Assembly: GCA_035687895.1 (NCBI GenBank)
Contig: DASRUE010000136.1
Span: 1-8,395 of the forward strand
DNA from: JAERML01 sp035687895
GTDB taxonomy: Bacteria; Bacteroidota; Ignavibacteria; UBA10030; UBA6906
Length of the DNA: 8,395 nucleotides
Direction: 5' to 3'
The notes beneath the pieces are model-generated. The model did no database searches, was not told the DNA's origin, and worked only from the letters and a program-made list of their open reading frames with translations. The first letter of the stretch is position 1, and each line of letters begins with the position of its first letter. Made by a program: the position numbers and the translations under genes. Of this stretch, positions 1 through 5,557 are shown one piece after another.

Positions 1-1
1 T

Positions 2-187
2 AAACTCTTCTCTTCGATCATGGAGAAAGACAAGGTGATAGCGCAACGCTATGATGATTTACGGGGATCAAACTATTTTATCAGGTTGGTAATGCTCTTG
101 GAGGATGGTGTGGTTTCACGGGATGAAATTCAGGGCTTAGATGATGAGTTGAAAGCGAAACTGTCTGCCCACAGAAAAAACGCCTGA
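2..187 (+). CDS. 3' end of an unrecognised gene (partial)
   Basis: The frame is open from the first complete codon and ends at TGA 185-187, giving about 61 residues. The visible part is charged and probably helical (for example 'MEKDKVIAQRYDDLRG' and 'DDELKAKLSAHRKN') with no signal peptide or membrane segment. An ATG at 20-22 could start a 55-residue protein, but no Shine-Dalgarno sequence precedes it, so I read this as the C-terminus of a longer cytoplasmic protein whose start lies outside the window. I do not recognise the family. The next gene starts 118 bp downstream with its own ribosome-binding site. Confidence 0.55.
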   Translation, partial: KLFSSIMEKDKVIAQRYDDLRGSNYFIRLVMLLEDGVVSRDEIQGLDDELKAKLSAHRKNA

Positions 188-305
188 CTGTTCTGCTCCA
201 CAGTCCGATCTGCTTCCATCAGTAGTTGTCACGCTGGTTATTTACCGGACTGGCAGAAAGTATGAGTGGTATCAGCAAGGTAACTTGTATTGAAGGAGGC
301 ACAAG
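188..305 (+). promoter_or_regulatory. Leader of the beta-propeller gene with strong ribosome-binding site
   Basis: This gap separates the partial upstream gene from the 700-residue secreted protein. It holds a near-perfect Shine-Dalgarno AAGGAGG at 293-299, six bases before the ATG at 306, which fixes that start. I see no convincing -10/-35 pair and no poly-T terminator. Confidence 0.5.
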
Positions 306-2408
306 ATGAGAACGCTAGGCTTCATATTCCTTCTGTTATTTCTCTTCAGTTTGACTTCGGCCCAAATGCAATTCTGGCAACAAACGAACGGTCCCACTGG
401 CGGTAGTATCAGGTCGTTCGCAGTCAACAAACATGGAAAGGTATATGCTGCTACGTCTTTCAGTGGGATCTTTCGATCCACAAACAATGGAACGACGTGG
501 GAACATATAGGTGCACCGCATTGGTCGTTCATTTGCATTGCAGTGAGTTTCAATGGAATAATCCTCGCGGGCCACTCCGGTGGTATTCTCAGATCAACAG
601 ATGATGGTCTGCACTGGCTTGAGGTGAGACCAATCCCATACTCAGGCATCGCAGTCGCAGTGGCTCCTCTCGGACAAGTTTTTGCCAGCATCGGGGGCGT
701 AATCCATCGGTCTACCGATGACGGAGCATCATGGGAAAGGAGTGATACAGGGATTAACTCTTCAATCGAATGCCTGGCCGTCGATTCTGCTGGCCGAGTC
801 TACGCGGGTGGTGGATTTACCGACAATGGAGGAGTGTATCGATCCACGGACAATGGAAATATTTGGACAGTTCAAAGTGCTGGCTTGAATCGCAGGGATA
901 TCGTTTCAATCGCGGTCGATTCATCCGGTGTGATGTACGCCGCCTCTCCCGTTACCATAGCGCGATCAACAAACATGGGTGAACAGTGGGAGCAACTGAG
1001 TTTTCCCGTCGACACTGCACTATTCAGATCACTCACAACGAGAGCGCATGGGGAACTCTTTGTCGGCACCACTCGCTTCGGAGTTTTCCGTTCGACTGAC
1101 TTTGGGTTAACCTGGGCAGCATTCAATCAGGGACTGCGAAAGCTTGATGGGTTCCATCCATTGGCAAGTAACAATACAACTGGCTCCGTCTATGTTGGTG
1201 CGGAAATTGACGGGGTCTACCGCTGGTTCGAGGGGGAAAACGCATGGGACCTAATGACCTTTCCTGGGGCAATGGTCTTTTCTCTTGCAAGTGATCAAAT
1301 GGGGAGAATTTTCTCCAGCGCAGGGTCGACAGGAATCTGGAGAACAACCGACAGAGGAGAGCAATGGGTACAATGCCGCCAAGGGTTAGGAGATACAAAT
1401 ATCATTGGCCTTCTTAGCCTGCCGTCTGGAATTCTGCTTGCTTATGGATCGACTCGAGGGTCCATTTATCGGTCCACAAACAGTGGTGACACTTGGATTC
1501 CAGCAAGCAGCGGCCTGGCAGGCATCTATTTATGTTCGAGTGCTGTTGATTCCGCTGGGCGAATATACCTTGGAACTTATTCCGGTATCTTTGTTTCAAC
1601 GAACGAGGGCGAGACGTGGGGTCAACTTGGCACGAGTCCATATCTCGCTCGCACAATTGCGATCACGCCGGCGGGAGTTCTCTTTGCCGACGTTCCGCCG
1701 GGCATAGTTTCAAGGTCAACAGATCAGGGGGTAACCTGGACAAGCGCAGACAGCGGGTTGTCAGGTTTTGCAGTGCAAACTCTCTCTGCCGGGCGTGATG
1801 GAAACCTGTACGCCGGCGGGAGTACGGGCGTGTTCAGTTCAACGAACGGCGGCTTGAGTTGGAATAGATCGTTGACGGTGGCCAATGCCGGCCTGACTTT
1901 CCTTGTTCAAAACTCACTTGGCGATCTCTTTGCAAGCGTGCATGATGGTCAGATTTTCCGCAAGAGAAGCAACGACACATCTTGGGCAAATGTTTCTGGT
2001 GGCTTGCCATTCCTTTTGATCGGTTCCCTAGCGATTAGTTCAGATGGTTTTTTGTTTGTCGGAACTTATGGAGCAAGTGTTCTTCGCAGTGTCAGTCCAA
2101 CAACAGATGTCGAAGCGCCAAATGCCGAATTGCCCGTCCGCGCGTCTCTGTTTCAGAACTATCCCAACCCGTTCAATCCGAAAACGACAATCAAATTTCA
2201 AATCCCAAATCTCAGGCCTCAAACCGCCGTATCACTCAAGGTCTACGATCTCCTCGGCCGCGAGATAGCAACGCTGGTCAATGAGGTGAAGGAGCCGGGG
2301 GCGTACACAGTGCAGTTCGATGCAAGCGGAATCGCGAGCGGTGTCTATTTCTATCAATTGCGGGCGGGAGGTCATGTGGAGACAAAAATGATGCTGCTTC
2401 TGAGATAA
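306..2408 (+). CDS. Secreted BNR/Asp-box beta-propeller protein with T9SS sorting domain
   Basis: A 700-residue secreted protein. Residues 1-20 are a signal peptide (hydrophobic core 'GFIFLLLFLFSL', ending SAQ). Residues about 30-600 are roughly 13 repeats of 35-50 residues, each carrying a BNR/Asp-box-like 'RSTDxGxTW' turn, e.g. 57-65, 96-104, 135-143, 179-187, 262-270, 389-397, 430-438 and 470-478. Such repeats fold as the blades of sortilin/sialidase-type propellers. Some blades are degenerate, notably 305-314 and 551-560. Residues about 613-700 are a T9SS C-terminal sorting domain ('NYPNPFNP' at 618-625, 'VYDLLGREIATLV', 'GVYFYQL', 'KMMLLL'), so the protein should be exported by Sec, moved across the outer membrane by T9SS and anchored or released. 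The ATG is fixed by AAGGAGG at 293-299. No catalytic residues of a specific sialidase are recognisable; a structural or glycan-binding role is inference. An in-frame heptamer repeat lies in the sorting domain. Confidence 0.93.
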   Translation: MRTLGFIFLLLFLFSLTSAQMQFWQQTNGPTGGSIRSFAVNKHGKVYAATSFSGIFRSTNNGTTWEHIGAPHWSFICIAVSFNGIILAGHSGGILRSTDDGLHWLEVRPIPYSGIAVAVAPLGQVFASIGGVIHRSTDDGASWERSDTGINSSIECLAVDSAGRVYAGGGFTDNGGVYRSTDNGNIWTVQSAGLNRRDIVSIAVDSSGVMYAASPVTIARSTNMGEQWEQLSFPVDTALFRSLTTRAHGELFVGTTRFGVFRSTDFGLTWAAFNQGLRKLDGFHPLASNNTTGSVYVGAEIDGVYRWFEGENAWDLMTFPGAMVFSLASDQMGRIFSSAGSTGIWRTTDRGEQWVQCRQGLGDTNIIGLLSLPSGILLAYGSTRGSIYRSTNSGDTWIPASSGLAGIYLCSSAVDSAGRIYLGTYSGIFVSTNEGETWGQLGTSPYLARTIAITPAGVLFADVPPGIVSRSTDQGVTWTSADSGLSGFAVQTLSAGRDGNLYAGGSTGVFSSTNGGLSWNRSLTVANAGLTFLVQNSLGDLFASVHDGQIFRKRSNDTSWANVSGGLPFLLIGSLAISSDGFLFVGTYGASVLRSVSPTTDVEAPNAELPVRASLFQNYPNPFNPKTTIKFQIPNLRPQTAVSLKVYDLLGREIATLVNEVKEPGAYTVQFDASGIASGVYFYQLRAGGHVETKMMLLLR
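2193..2213 (+). repeat. Three phased heptanucleotides AAATYYC inside the T9SS domain
   Basis: AAATTTC, AAATCCC and AAATCTC follow one another without a gap and encode the segment from the end of 'IKFQ' to 'IPNL'. The frame is preserved because three heptamers make seven codons. The repeat sits exactly at the turn between two strands of the sorting domain. Confidence 0.6.
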
Positions 2409-2504
2409 CATGCGTAGCTGATTTTTGGCGCATCGCAGCCGCGGTCCGTTATGTCTCAGAGTAATCGAAAACAAAACGCACGTGGGCGGTGTTAGAAGAA
2501 TAGT
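2409..2504. other. Intergenic gap with attC-like right-end strings
   Basis: This non-coding gap follows the beta-propeller stop codon. It contains GTTATGTCTCA at 2448-2458, whose reverse complement recurs at the stop codon of the next gene, and GTTAGAA at 2491-2497, preceded by GTGGGCGGT. Both resemble the right core site of integron attC elements (GTTRRRY) with one mismatch each. A short ATGCG/CGCAT dyad lies at about 2410-2434. No poly-T terminator is visible. Confidence 0.25.
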
Positions 2505-2733
2505 ATGAAACGATGGCTCGCAATCATAGCGGTGTTTCTTGGCAGTCTTTTAGCGACGGCATTAGTTGGCTTCTTTCTGGCATTGACATTGGTAGGGCCA
2601 CACTCGGATATCTTGCCCCGTGTATTGCAAGTTCCTGTCGGTCTTCTGTTGTGGTTGGGTGTGCTTGGGATTCCATCGTGGCTATCGTGGATCACGTACA
2701 GAAAATTCAAGCGCAGAGACAATGAGACATAAC
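2448..2733. repeat. 11-bp inverted repeat bracketing the small membrane gene
   Basis: GTTATGTCTCA at 2448-2458 is the exact reverse complement of TGAGACATAAC at 2723-2733. The two arms lie on either side of the gene at 2505-2732, with the right arm overlapping its stop codon. This is seen directly in the sequence; whether it marks a mobile unit is inference. Confidence 0.5.
2505..2732 (+). CDS. Small two-helix membrane protein, function unknown
   Basis: A 75-residue protein with two predicted membrane helices (about residues 4-31 and 42-64), joined by a short loop 'GPHSDILPR', and a basic tail 'YRKFKRR'. By the positive-inside rule both ends should face the cytoplasm, forming a hairpin. I do not recognise a family. 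The ribosome-binding site is weak (AGAAG at 2494-2498, six bases from the ATG). The gene stands alone between two envelope genes, and its stop codon TAA lies within ACATAAC, half of an inverted repeat that brackets the gene. Weak translation signals, small size and flanking inverted half-sites are what integron gene cassettes look like, but no integrase or complete attC is present, so this remains inference. Confidence 0.6.
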   Translation: MKRWLAIIAVFLGSLLATALVGFFLALTLVGPHSDILPRVLQVPVGLLLWLGVLGIPSWLSWITYRKFKRRDNET

Positions 2734-2868
2734 AAGTTGTTCGTGCCGCGTTTCAAAGAGAAAGTACAGCACTGAAGGGGGTATGAAGAATATCTCACGA
2801 TGTATCCTGGTAGGTCAAACGGCTCAAATACCATCTTATAGTGGTCACATTCAAACAGCAGAGTCGTC
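2734..2868. promoter_or_regulatory. Leader region of the small lipoprotein gene
   Basis: The gap holds a possible -10 hexamer TATAGT at 2837-2842 without a good -35. It also holds a 29-codon open frame (2783-2872) whose TGA overlaps the lipoprotein ATG as ATGA. AAGGGGG at 2775-2781 precedes that small frame by only one base, which is too close for an ideal ribosome-binding site. The lipoprotein itself has no clear Shine-Dalgarno sequence. Confidence 0.25.
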
Positions 2869-3249
2869 ATGAGAAGGGTTTTGGGGATATTGACCTTGCT
2901 TGCATTCACATTGACGGCAATCGGATGTCACTCCACCAAACAGTTTCTTGTAACGGAGAGACAACGCATAAAGGAGTCACAAAAGATCTACAAGGTTGAA
3001 ACACTTGACGGGAGGGTCATCAGATTCGATTCCGACCCTCTGGGATATGCAGTTATGCGCGACACGACAATCGAGAGATTCATGAAGGATGGTTCGGTCG
3101 AGGCAATCCCTCTCTCGTCTGTCAAACTCATCCATACAACGCAATCCGACCCTGCTGCGACTATCATTGGTGTTGCGCTGGCTATTGGAGGAGCAGCATT
3201 TCTTCTAATTGCAGCCATCGGTCATGGCTTGGGATCCGGTTCTTGGTAA
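2869..3249 (+). CDS. Small lipoprotein with C-terminal hydrophobic segment
   Basis: A 126-residue protein. Residues 1-20 are a lipoprotein signal peptide: 'MRR', a hydrophobic core, then 'TAIGC' with the modified cysteine at 20. The mature part begins with a charged stretch, followed by a compact region at about 40-90 ('KVETLDGRVIRF' ... 'MKDGSVEAIPLSSVKLI') that reads as a small beta domain. The 'dG.vi.F ... G.. ..IPLssV' pattern is common in uncharacterised FCB lipoproteins. Residues about 97-118 are a glycine- and alanine-rich hydrophobic segment that could be a second membrane anchor. I do not recognise a named family. There is no clear Shine-Dalgarno sequence; the ATG overlaps the stop of a 29-codon upstream frame. 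The next gene begins 55 bp downstream with its own strong ribosome-binding site. Confidence 0.75.
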   Translation: MRRVLGILTLLAFTLTAIGCHSTKQFLVTERQRIKESQKIYKVETLDGRVIRFDSDPLGYAVMRDTTIERFMKDGSVEAIPLSSVKLIHTTQSDPAATIIGVALAIGGAAFLLIAAIGHGLGSGSW

Positions 3250-3288
3250 GGGCATAATCATCGCCTGCTGCCCAGAGGTCTGGCCACG

Positions 3289-3297
3289 AAAGGAGGT
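3289..3297 (+). promoter_or_regulatory. Ribosome-binding site that sets a GTG start
   Basis: AAAGGAGGT matches the 16S anti-Shine-Dalgarno almost perfectly and lies seven bases before GTG 3305-3307. It decides the start of the second T9SS protein. The longer in-frame start at 3209 would overlap the lipoprotein gene and bury this site inside the coding sequence. Confidence 0.8.
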
Positions 3298-3304
3298 ACA
3301 GAAA

Positions 3305-4183
3305 GTGAAACGGTTCTTTCCAAGCTCTCTCCTTCTGCTGATGTCCTTCACGGTCCTGACAGTCAAAATGCGTGCTCAGGATTTCTACCCGCTCGATTCG
3401 GCAAACACCTGGAGCTATCGGGTCTTCCACAACAACTATCCTCAACCCCCGGACTCTACAACAAGGCAACCCAGCATCACGACGGACACTCTCATGCCGA
3501 ATGGGCACACCTACCGCCGCCTTAGCCAGTCGGATCCCCTCGGCTCTTTGTTTGTTCGGGTTGATTCCACGCATGTACATTACTGCTTTGACGGTTTGGA
3601 TGTACCGATGTTCAATCTCCGTGATACAGTAGGTACTGTCGACACCATTCGATGGGGACCATTGTTTACTTCACGTCTTGACAGGGTGGACTCCATACTG
3701 ATATTCGGTCAATGGAGAACCGCACGTTACTACAGCTTTGACGGTCTCGTTCAATCCGAAGCCACCCTTGCTGAGGGTTTTGGTATTGTCGATGCTGTTG
3801 ATTGGGGAGACGGCGGGTGGCCTTTCAATTATATAGCATGGTGGCGTATTCGGGGCTGCATCATTCGCGACACGACATACGGAACTCTGGTGGATGTTCC
3901 CGAAGAGCAAACGAGTCCAACCGGGTTCGCCTTGTATCAGAACTACCCCAATCCGTTCAACCCAAGCACAAGCATCAAATTCCAATTAACAAATTCCAAC
4001 TTTGTTTCGCTGAAGGCGTACAACATCCTCGGCCAGGATGTGGCAACCCTTGTTGATGGGATCACGTCGAGCGGAAACCACGTCGTAACATTCGGTGCAT
4101 CGCATCTCGCGACGGGTGTGTACGTCTATGTTCTGTCGACCCCCAGTGGTAGCATTCGCCGGAAGATGATGCTCTTGAAATGA
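3305..4183 (+). CDS. T9SS-exported secreted protein, function unknown
   Basis: A 292-residue protein starting at GTG. Residues 1-25 are a signal peptide ('MKRFFPSSLLLLMSFTVLTV', then 'KMRAQ'). The mature part opens with 'FYPLDSANTWSYRVF', the 'Y-PL-x-N-x-W-x-Y' opening seen in many uncharacterised secreted proteins of Ignavibacteria-like bacteria, and continues with beta-rich sequence. Near 158-195, 'EGFGIV' and 'RGCIIRDTTYGTLVDV' match the usual end of that domain. Residues about 207-292 are a T9SS sorting domain ('NYPNPFNP' at 213-220, 'AYNILGQDVATLV', 'GVYVYVL', 'KMMLL'). The longer in-frame start at 3209 is rejected because its first 32 residues lack a signal peptide and overlap the previous gene. 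It should be exported by Sec and then T9SS. No catalytic motif is recognisable. A direct repeat in the sorting domain mirrors the one in the upstream propeller protein. Confidence 0.9.
   Translation: MKRFFPSSLLLLMSFTVLTVKMRAQDFYPLDSANTWSYRVFHNNYPQPPDSTTRQPSITTDTLMPNGHTYRRLSQSDPLGSLFVRVDSTHVHYCFDGLDVPMFNLRDTVGTVDTIRWGPLFTSRLDRVDSILIFGQWRTARYYSFDGLVQSEATLAEGFGIVDAVDWGDGGWPFNYIAWWRIRGCIIRDTTYGTLVDVPEEQTSPTGFALYQNYPNPFNPSTSIKFQLTNSNFVSLKAYNILGQDVATLVDGITSSGNHVVTFGASHLATGVYVYVLSTPSGSIRRKMMLLK
3976..4003 (+). repeat. 14-bp direct repeat of CAAATTCCAA inside the T9SS domain
   Basis: CAAATTCCAA occurs at 3976-3985 and again at 3990-3999, a period of 14 bases (two heptamers). It encodes 'KFQLTNSNF'. 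It lies at the same place in the sorting domain, just after 'IKFQ', as the heptamer repeat at 2193-2213 in the other T9SS protein. Confidence 0.55.
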
Positions 4184-4280
4184 CGAGCCAACCAACGCCT
4201 GCCTATGATACGCGAGGATACATGGGCGAGGATAGAGCCAAGACGTGCGGGCTGATCATACACCAGAGTGGCAACGGCAA

Positions 4281-5039
4281 ATGACCATCAACGAAAAAAA
4301 GCTTCTGGAGGCATTCGAACTCCATTCGGTCGAGGGTATCCGGGGAGTCCTCGATGAAGGACTCGATCCACGCTCGCCGATCGAGGGGAAGCTCCCGATC
4401 CACTGGCTGACCGAGATGTACAAGCGGTCCGATGGGTTTCCCGATTGTCTCCGGCTGTTGCTCGATCGGGGGGCTGTATTTGACGACCCGCATGTACTCC
4501 CCGTTCTTCTTGACGATGCAGAGGGACTCGCGGCAGCCATACGTGCTGATCCTTCACTGATCAGCCACCGGACAACGATGGTCTCGGCGTTTACTCCCCT
4601 GATTGGCGCATCGCTGCTCCACGTTGCTGCGGAGTATGGAAACGAGAAGGCAGCCCGGGCTCTTCTTGCGCTCGGCGCCGATGTTGATGCGCGGGCGGCC
4701 GTGGATTCGTACGGACTTGACGGGCATACACCTCTCTTCCATACCGTCAACTCGCACAACAACCGCTCGGCCCCGATTCTCCGACTCTTGTTGAATGCCG
4801 GGGCGCGCAGCGATGTCCGTCTTGAGGGCATCACCTGGGGGAAGGGATTCGAATGGGAGACCACCGTTTTTGATGTCACTCCACTCTCGTATGCACAGTT
4901 CGGGCTTCTCCCGCAGATGCATCGGATGGAGAGGGACGTGTACGACAACATACGACGCTTGCTTGAAGCTTCGGGTCGCACAGTCCCACTTCTGGAAAAT
5001 GTTCCCAATCGATATCTGAAACCGAAGACCGATACCTGA
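4281..5039 (+). CDS. Ankyrin-repeat protein
   Basis: A 252-residue cytoplasmic protein without signal peptide or membrane segment. Ankyrin-type helices are recognisable at about 8-32 ('LLEAFELHSVEGIRGVLDEGLDP'-like), 38-66 ('LPIHWLTEM ... CLRLLLDRGA'), 109-137 ('SLLHVAAEYGNEKAARALLA LGADV', the best repeat) and 148-177 ('GHTPLFHTV ... ILRLLLNAGA'). A degenerate last unit lies at about 199-231. Ankyrin repeats bind other proteins; no enzyme domain is attached, and the partner is unknown. I start it at ATG 4281 because the sequence then opens 'MTINEKKLLEAFE', as such proteins usually do. A GTG at 4245 would add 12 residues with no better ribosome-binding site. The MmcQ-like gene follows after 19 bp, so the two are probably co-transcribed. 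The gene and its right-hand neighbours look richer in G+C than the T9SS genes to the left. Confidence 0.88.
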   Translation: MTINEKKLLEAFELHSVEGIRGVLDEGLDPRSPIEGKLPIHWLTEMYKRSDGFPDCLRLLLDRGAVFDDPHVLPVLLDDAEGLAAAIRADPSLISHRTTMVSAFTPLIGASLLHVAAEYGNEKAARALLALGADVDARAAVDSYGLDGHTPLFHTVNSHNNRSAPILRLLLNAGARSDVRLEGITWGKGFEWETTVFDVTPLSYAQFGLLPQMHRMERDVYDNIRRLLEASGRTVPLLENVPNRYLKPKTDT

Positions 5040-5058
5040 AAACAGCCGGGGCCATTTC

Positions 5059-5457
5059 ATGAGCAAGAAGCACCTCCAACGAGTCCGACGTATCTGTCTA
5101 GCGCTTCCAGACACGAGCGAGAAACTCTCGCACGGTGAGCGAACGTTCTTCGTCCACAAAAAGGTGTTCGCCATGTTCTCCAACAACCATCATCGCGATG
5201 GACACATCGCCGTCGTGCTTCCGGCGCCGCCCGGCGCCCAGGCCGAGTTGATCAGAACTTCAGCGGAAATCTTCTACAAGCCTCCGTATGTGGGAGGACG
5301 GGGCTGGATCGGTATTGAGCTTGGACAGATCAGCGATGACGACCTGAGTTTCCATATTCACATGGCATGGGAACTCATTGCCCCGAAACGGCTGTTGTCC
5401 AACATTGAGGCGCCTGCTGTCTCTCCCGGAAACACCCGCAAGCGGGGCGCCAGATAA
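5059..5457 (+). CDS. MmcQ/YjbR-family (DUF419) protein
   Basis: A 132-residue cytoplasmic protein of the MmcQ/YjbR family, small alpha/beta proteins with a CyaY-like fold often annotated as DNA-binding. Family features in order: 'ICLALPDTSEKLSHG' (12-26), 'TFFVHKKVFAMF' (29-40), the central strand 'HIAVVLPAP' (49-57), 'PPYVGGRGWIGIEL' (75-88) and the closing helix 'AWELIAPKRLL' (103-113). The length is slightly above usual because of a basic tail (119-132, 'NTRKRGAR'). The biochemical role of the family is not settled, so I give none. The gene lies 19 bp after the ankyrin gene and has only a weak ribosome-binding site (CGGGG near 5047-5051), which fits translation within one message. A stem-loop lies across its stop codon. 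Confidence 0.88.
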   Translation: MSKKHLQRVRRICLALPDTSEKLSHGERTFFVHKKVFAMFSNNHHRDGHIAVVLPAPPGAQAELIRTSAEIFYKPPYVGGRGWIGIELGQISDDDLSFHIHMAWELIAPKRLLSNIEAPAVSPGNTRKRGAR

Positions 5458-5468
5458 GAGTCTGGCGT
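5447..5468 (+). terminator. Stem-loop across the MmcQ-like stop codon; possible terminator without T tract
   Basis: CGCCAGA at 5448-5454 pairs perfectly with TCTGGCG at 5461-5467 around the six-base loop TAAGAG, and a G-T pair extends it. The loop begins with the stop codon TAA. No run of T follows, so it is not a classical intrinsic terminator. It could still end or stabilise the ankyrin/MmcQ message. Confidence 0.45.
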
Positions 5469-5487
5469 GGACCTCACGGGCACCGCG

Positions 5488-5517
5488 TTGCAACTCGTAG
5501 AACCCGGACTTTATAAG
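5488..5517 (+). promoter_or_regulatory. Possible sigma70-like promoter for the pirin gene
   Basis: TTGCAA at 5488-5493 and TATAAG at 5512-5517 are separated by 18 bases. The -10 matches TATAAT at five of six positions and the -35 matches TTGACA at four. Transcription would start near 5524, giving a leader of about 35 bases before the ATG at 5558. It lies just after the stem-loop that may end the previous transcript. Confidence 0.35.
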
Positions 5518-5557
5518 ATCCAACCATTCATCAGACAGCGTTACCAAAGGAGGAGCA

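Noticed and set aside
201..252. CAGTCCG/CGGACTG inverted repeat before the propeller gene
   Set aside because: A 7-bp dyad with a 38-base loop is expected by chance in a gap of this size, and nothing else supports an operator or terminator.
3209..3304. N-terminal extension of the second T9SS protein
   Set aside because: The extra 32 residues lack a signal peptide, overlap the lipoprotein gene, and contain the perfect Shine-Dalgarno that serves the GTG at 3305.
4256..5008. 250-codon open frame on the minus strand opposite the ankyrin gene
   Set aside because: It is rich in Ser, Arg and Pro with no domain pattern, lies entirely opposite a gene with clear ankyrin repeats, and is typical of antisense frames in GC-rich coding DNA.
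4554..5186. 210-codon minus-strand frame across the ankyrin/MmcQ junction
   Set aside because: It spans two well-supported plus-strand genes, shows no recognisable domain and has no convincing ribosome-binding site.
5221..5238. CCGGCGCC repeated twice in the MmcQ-like gene
   Set aside because: It encodes the normal 'PAPPGA' stretch in GC-rich codons; no flanking duplication or other copy is seen.
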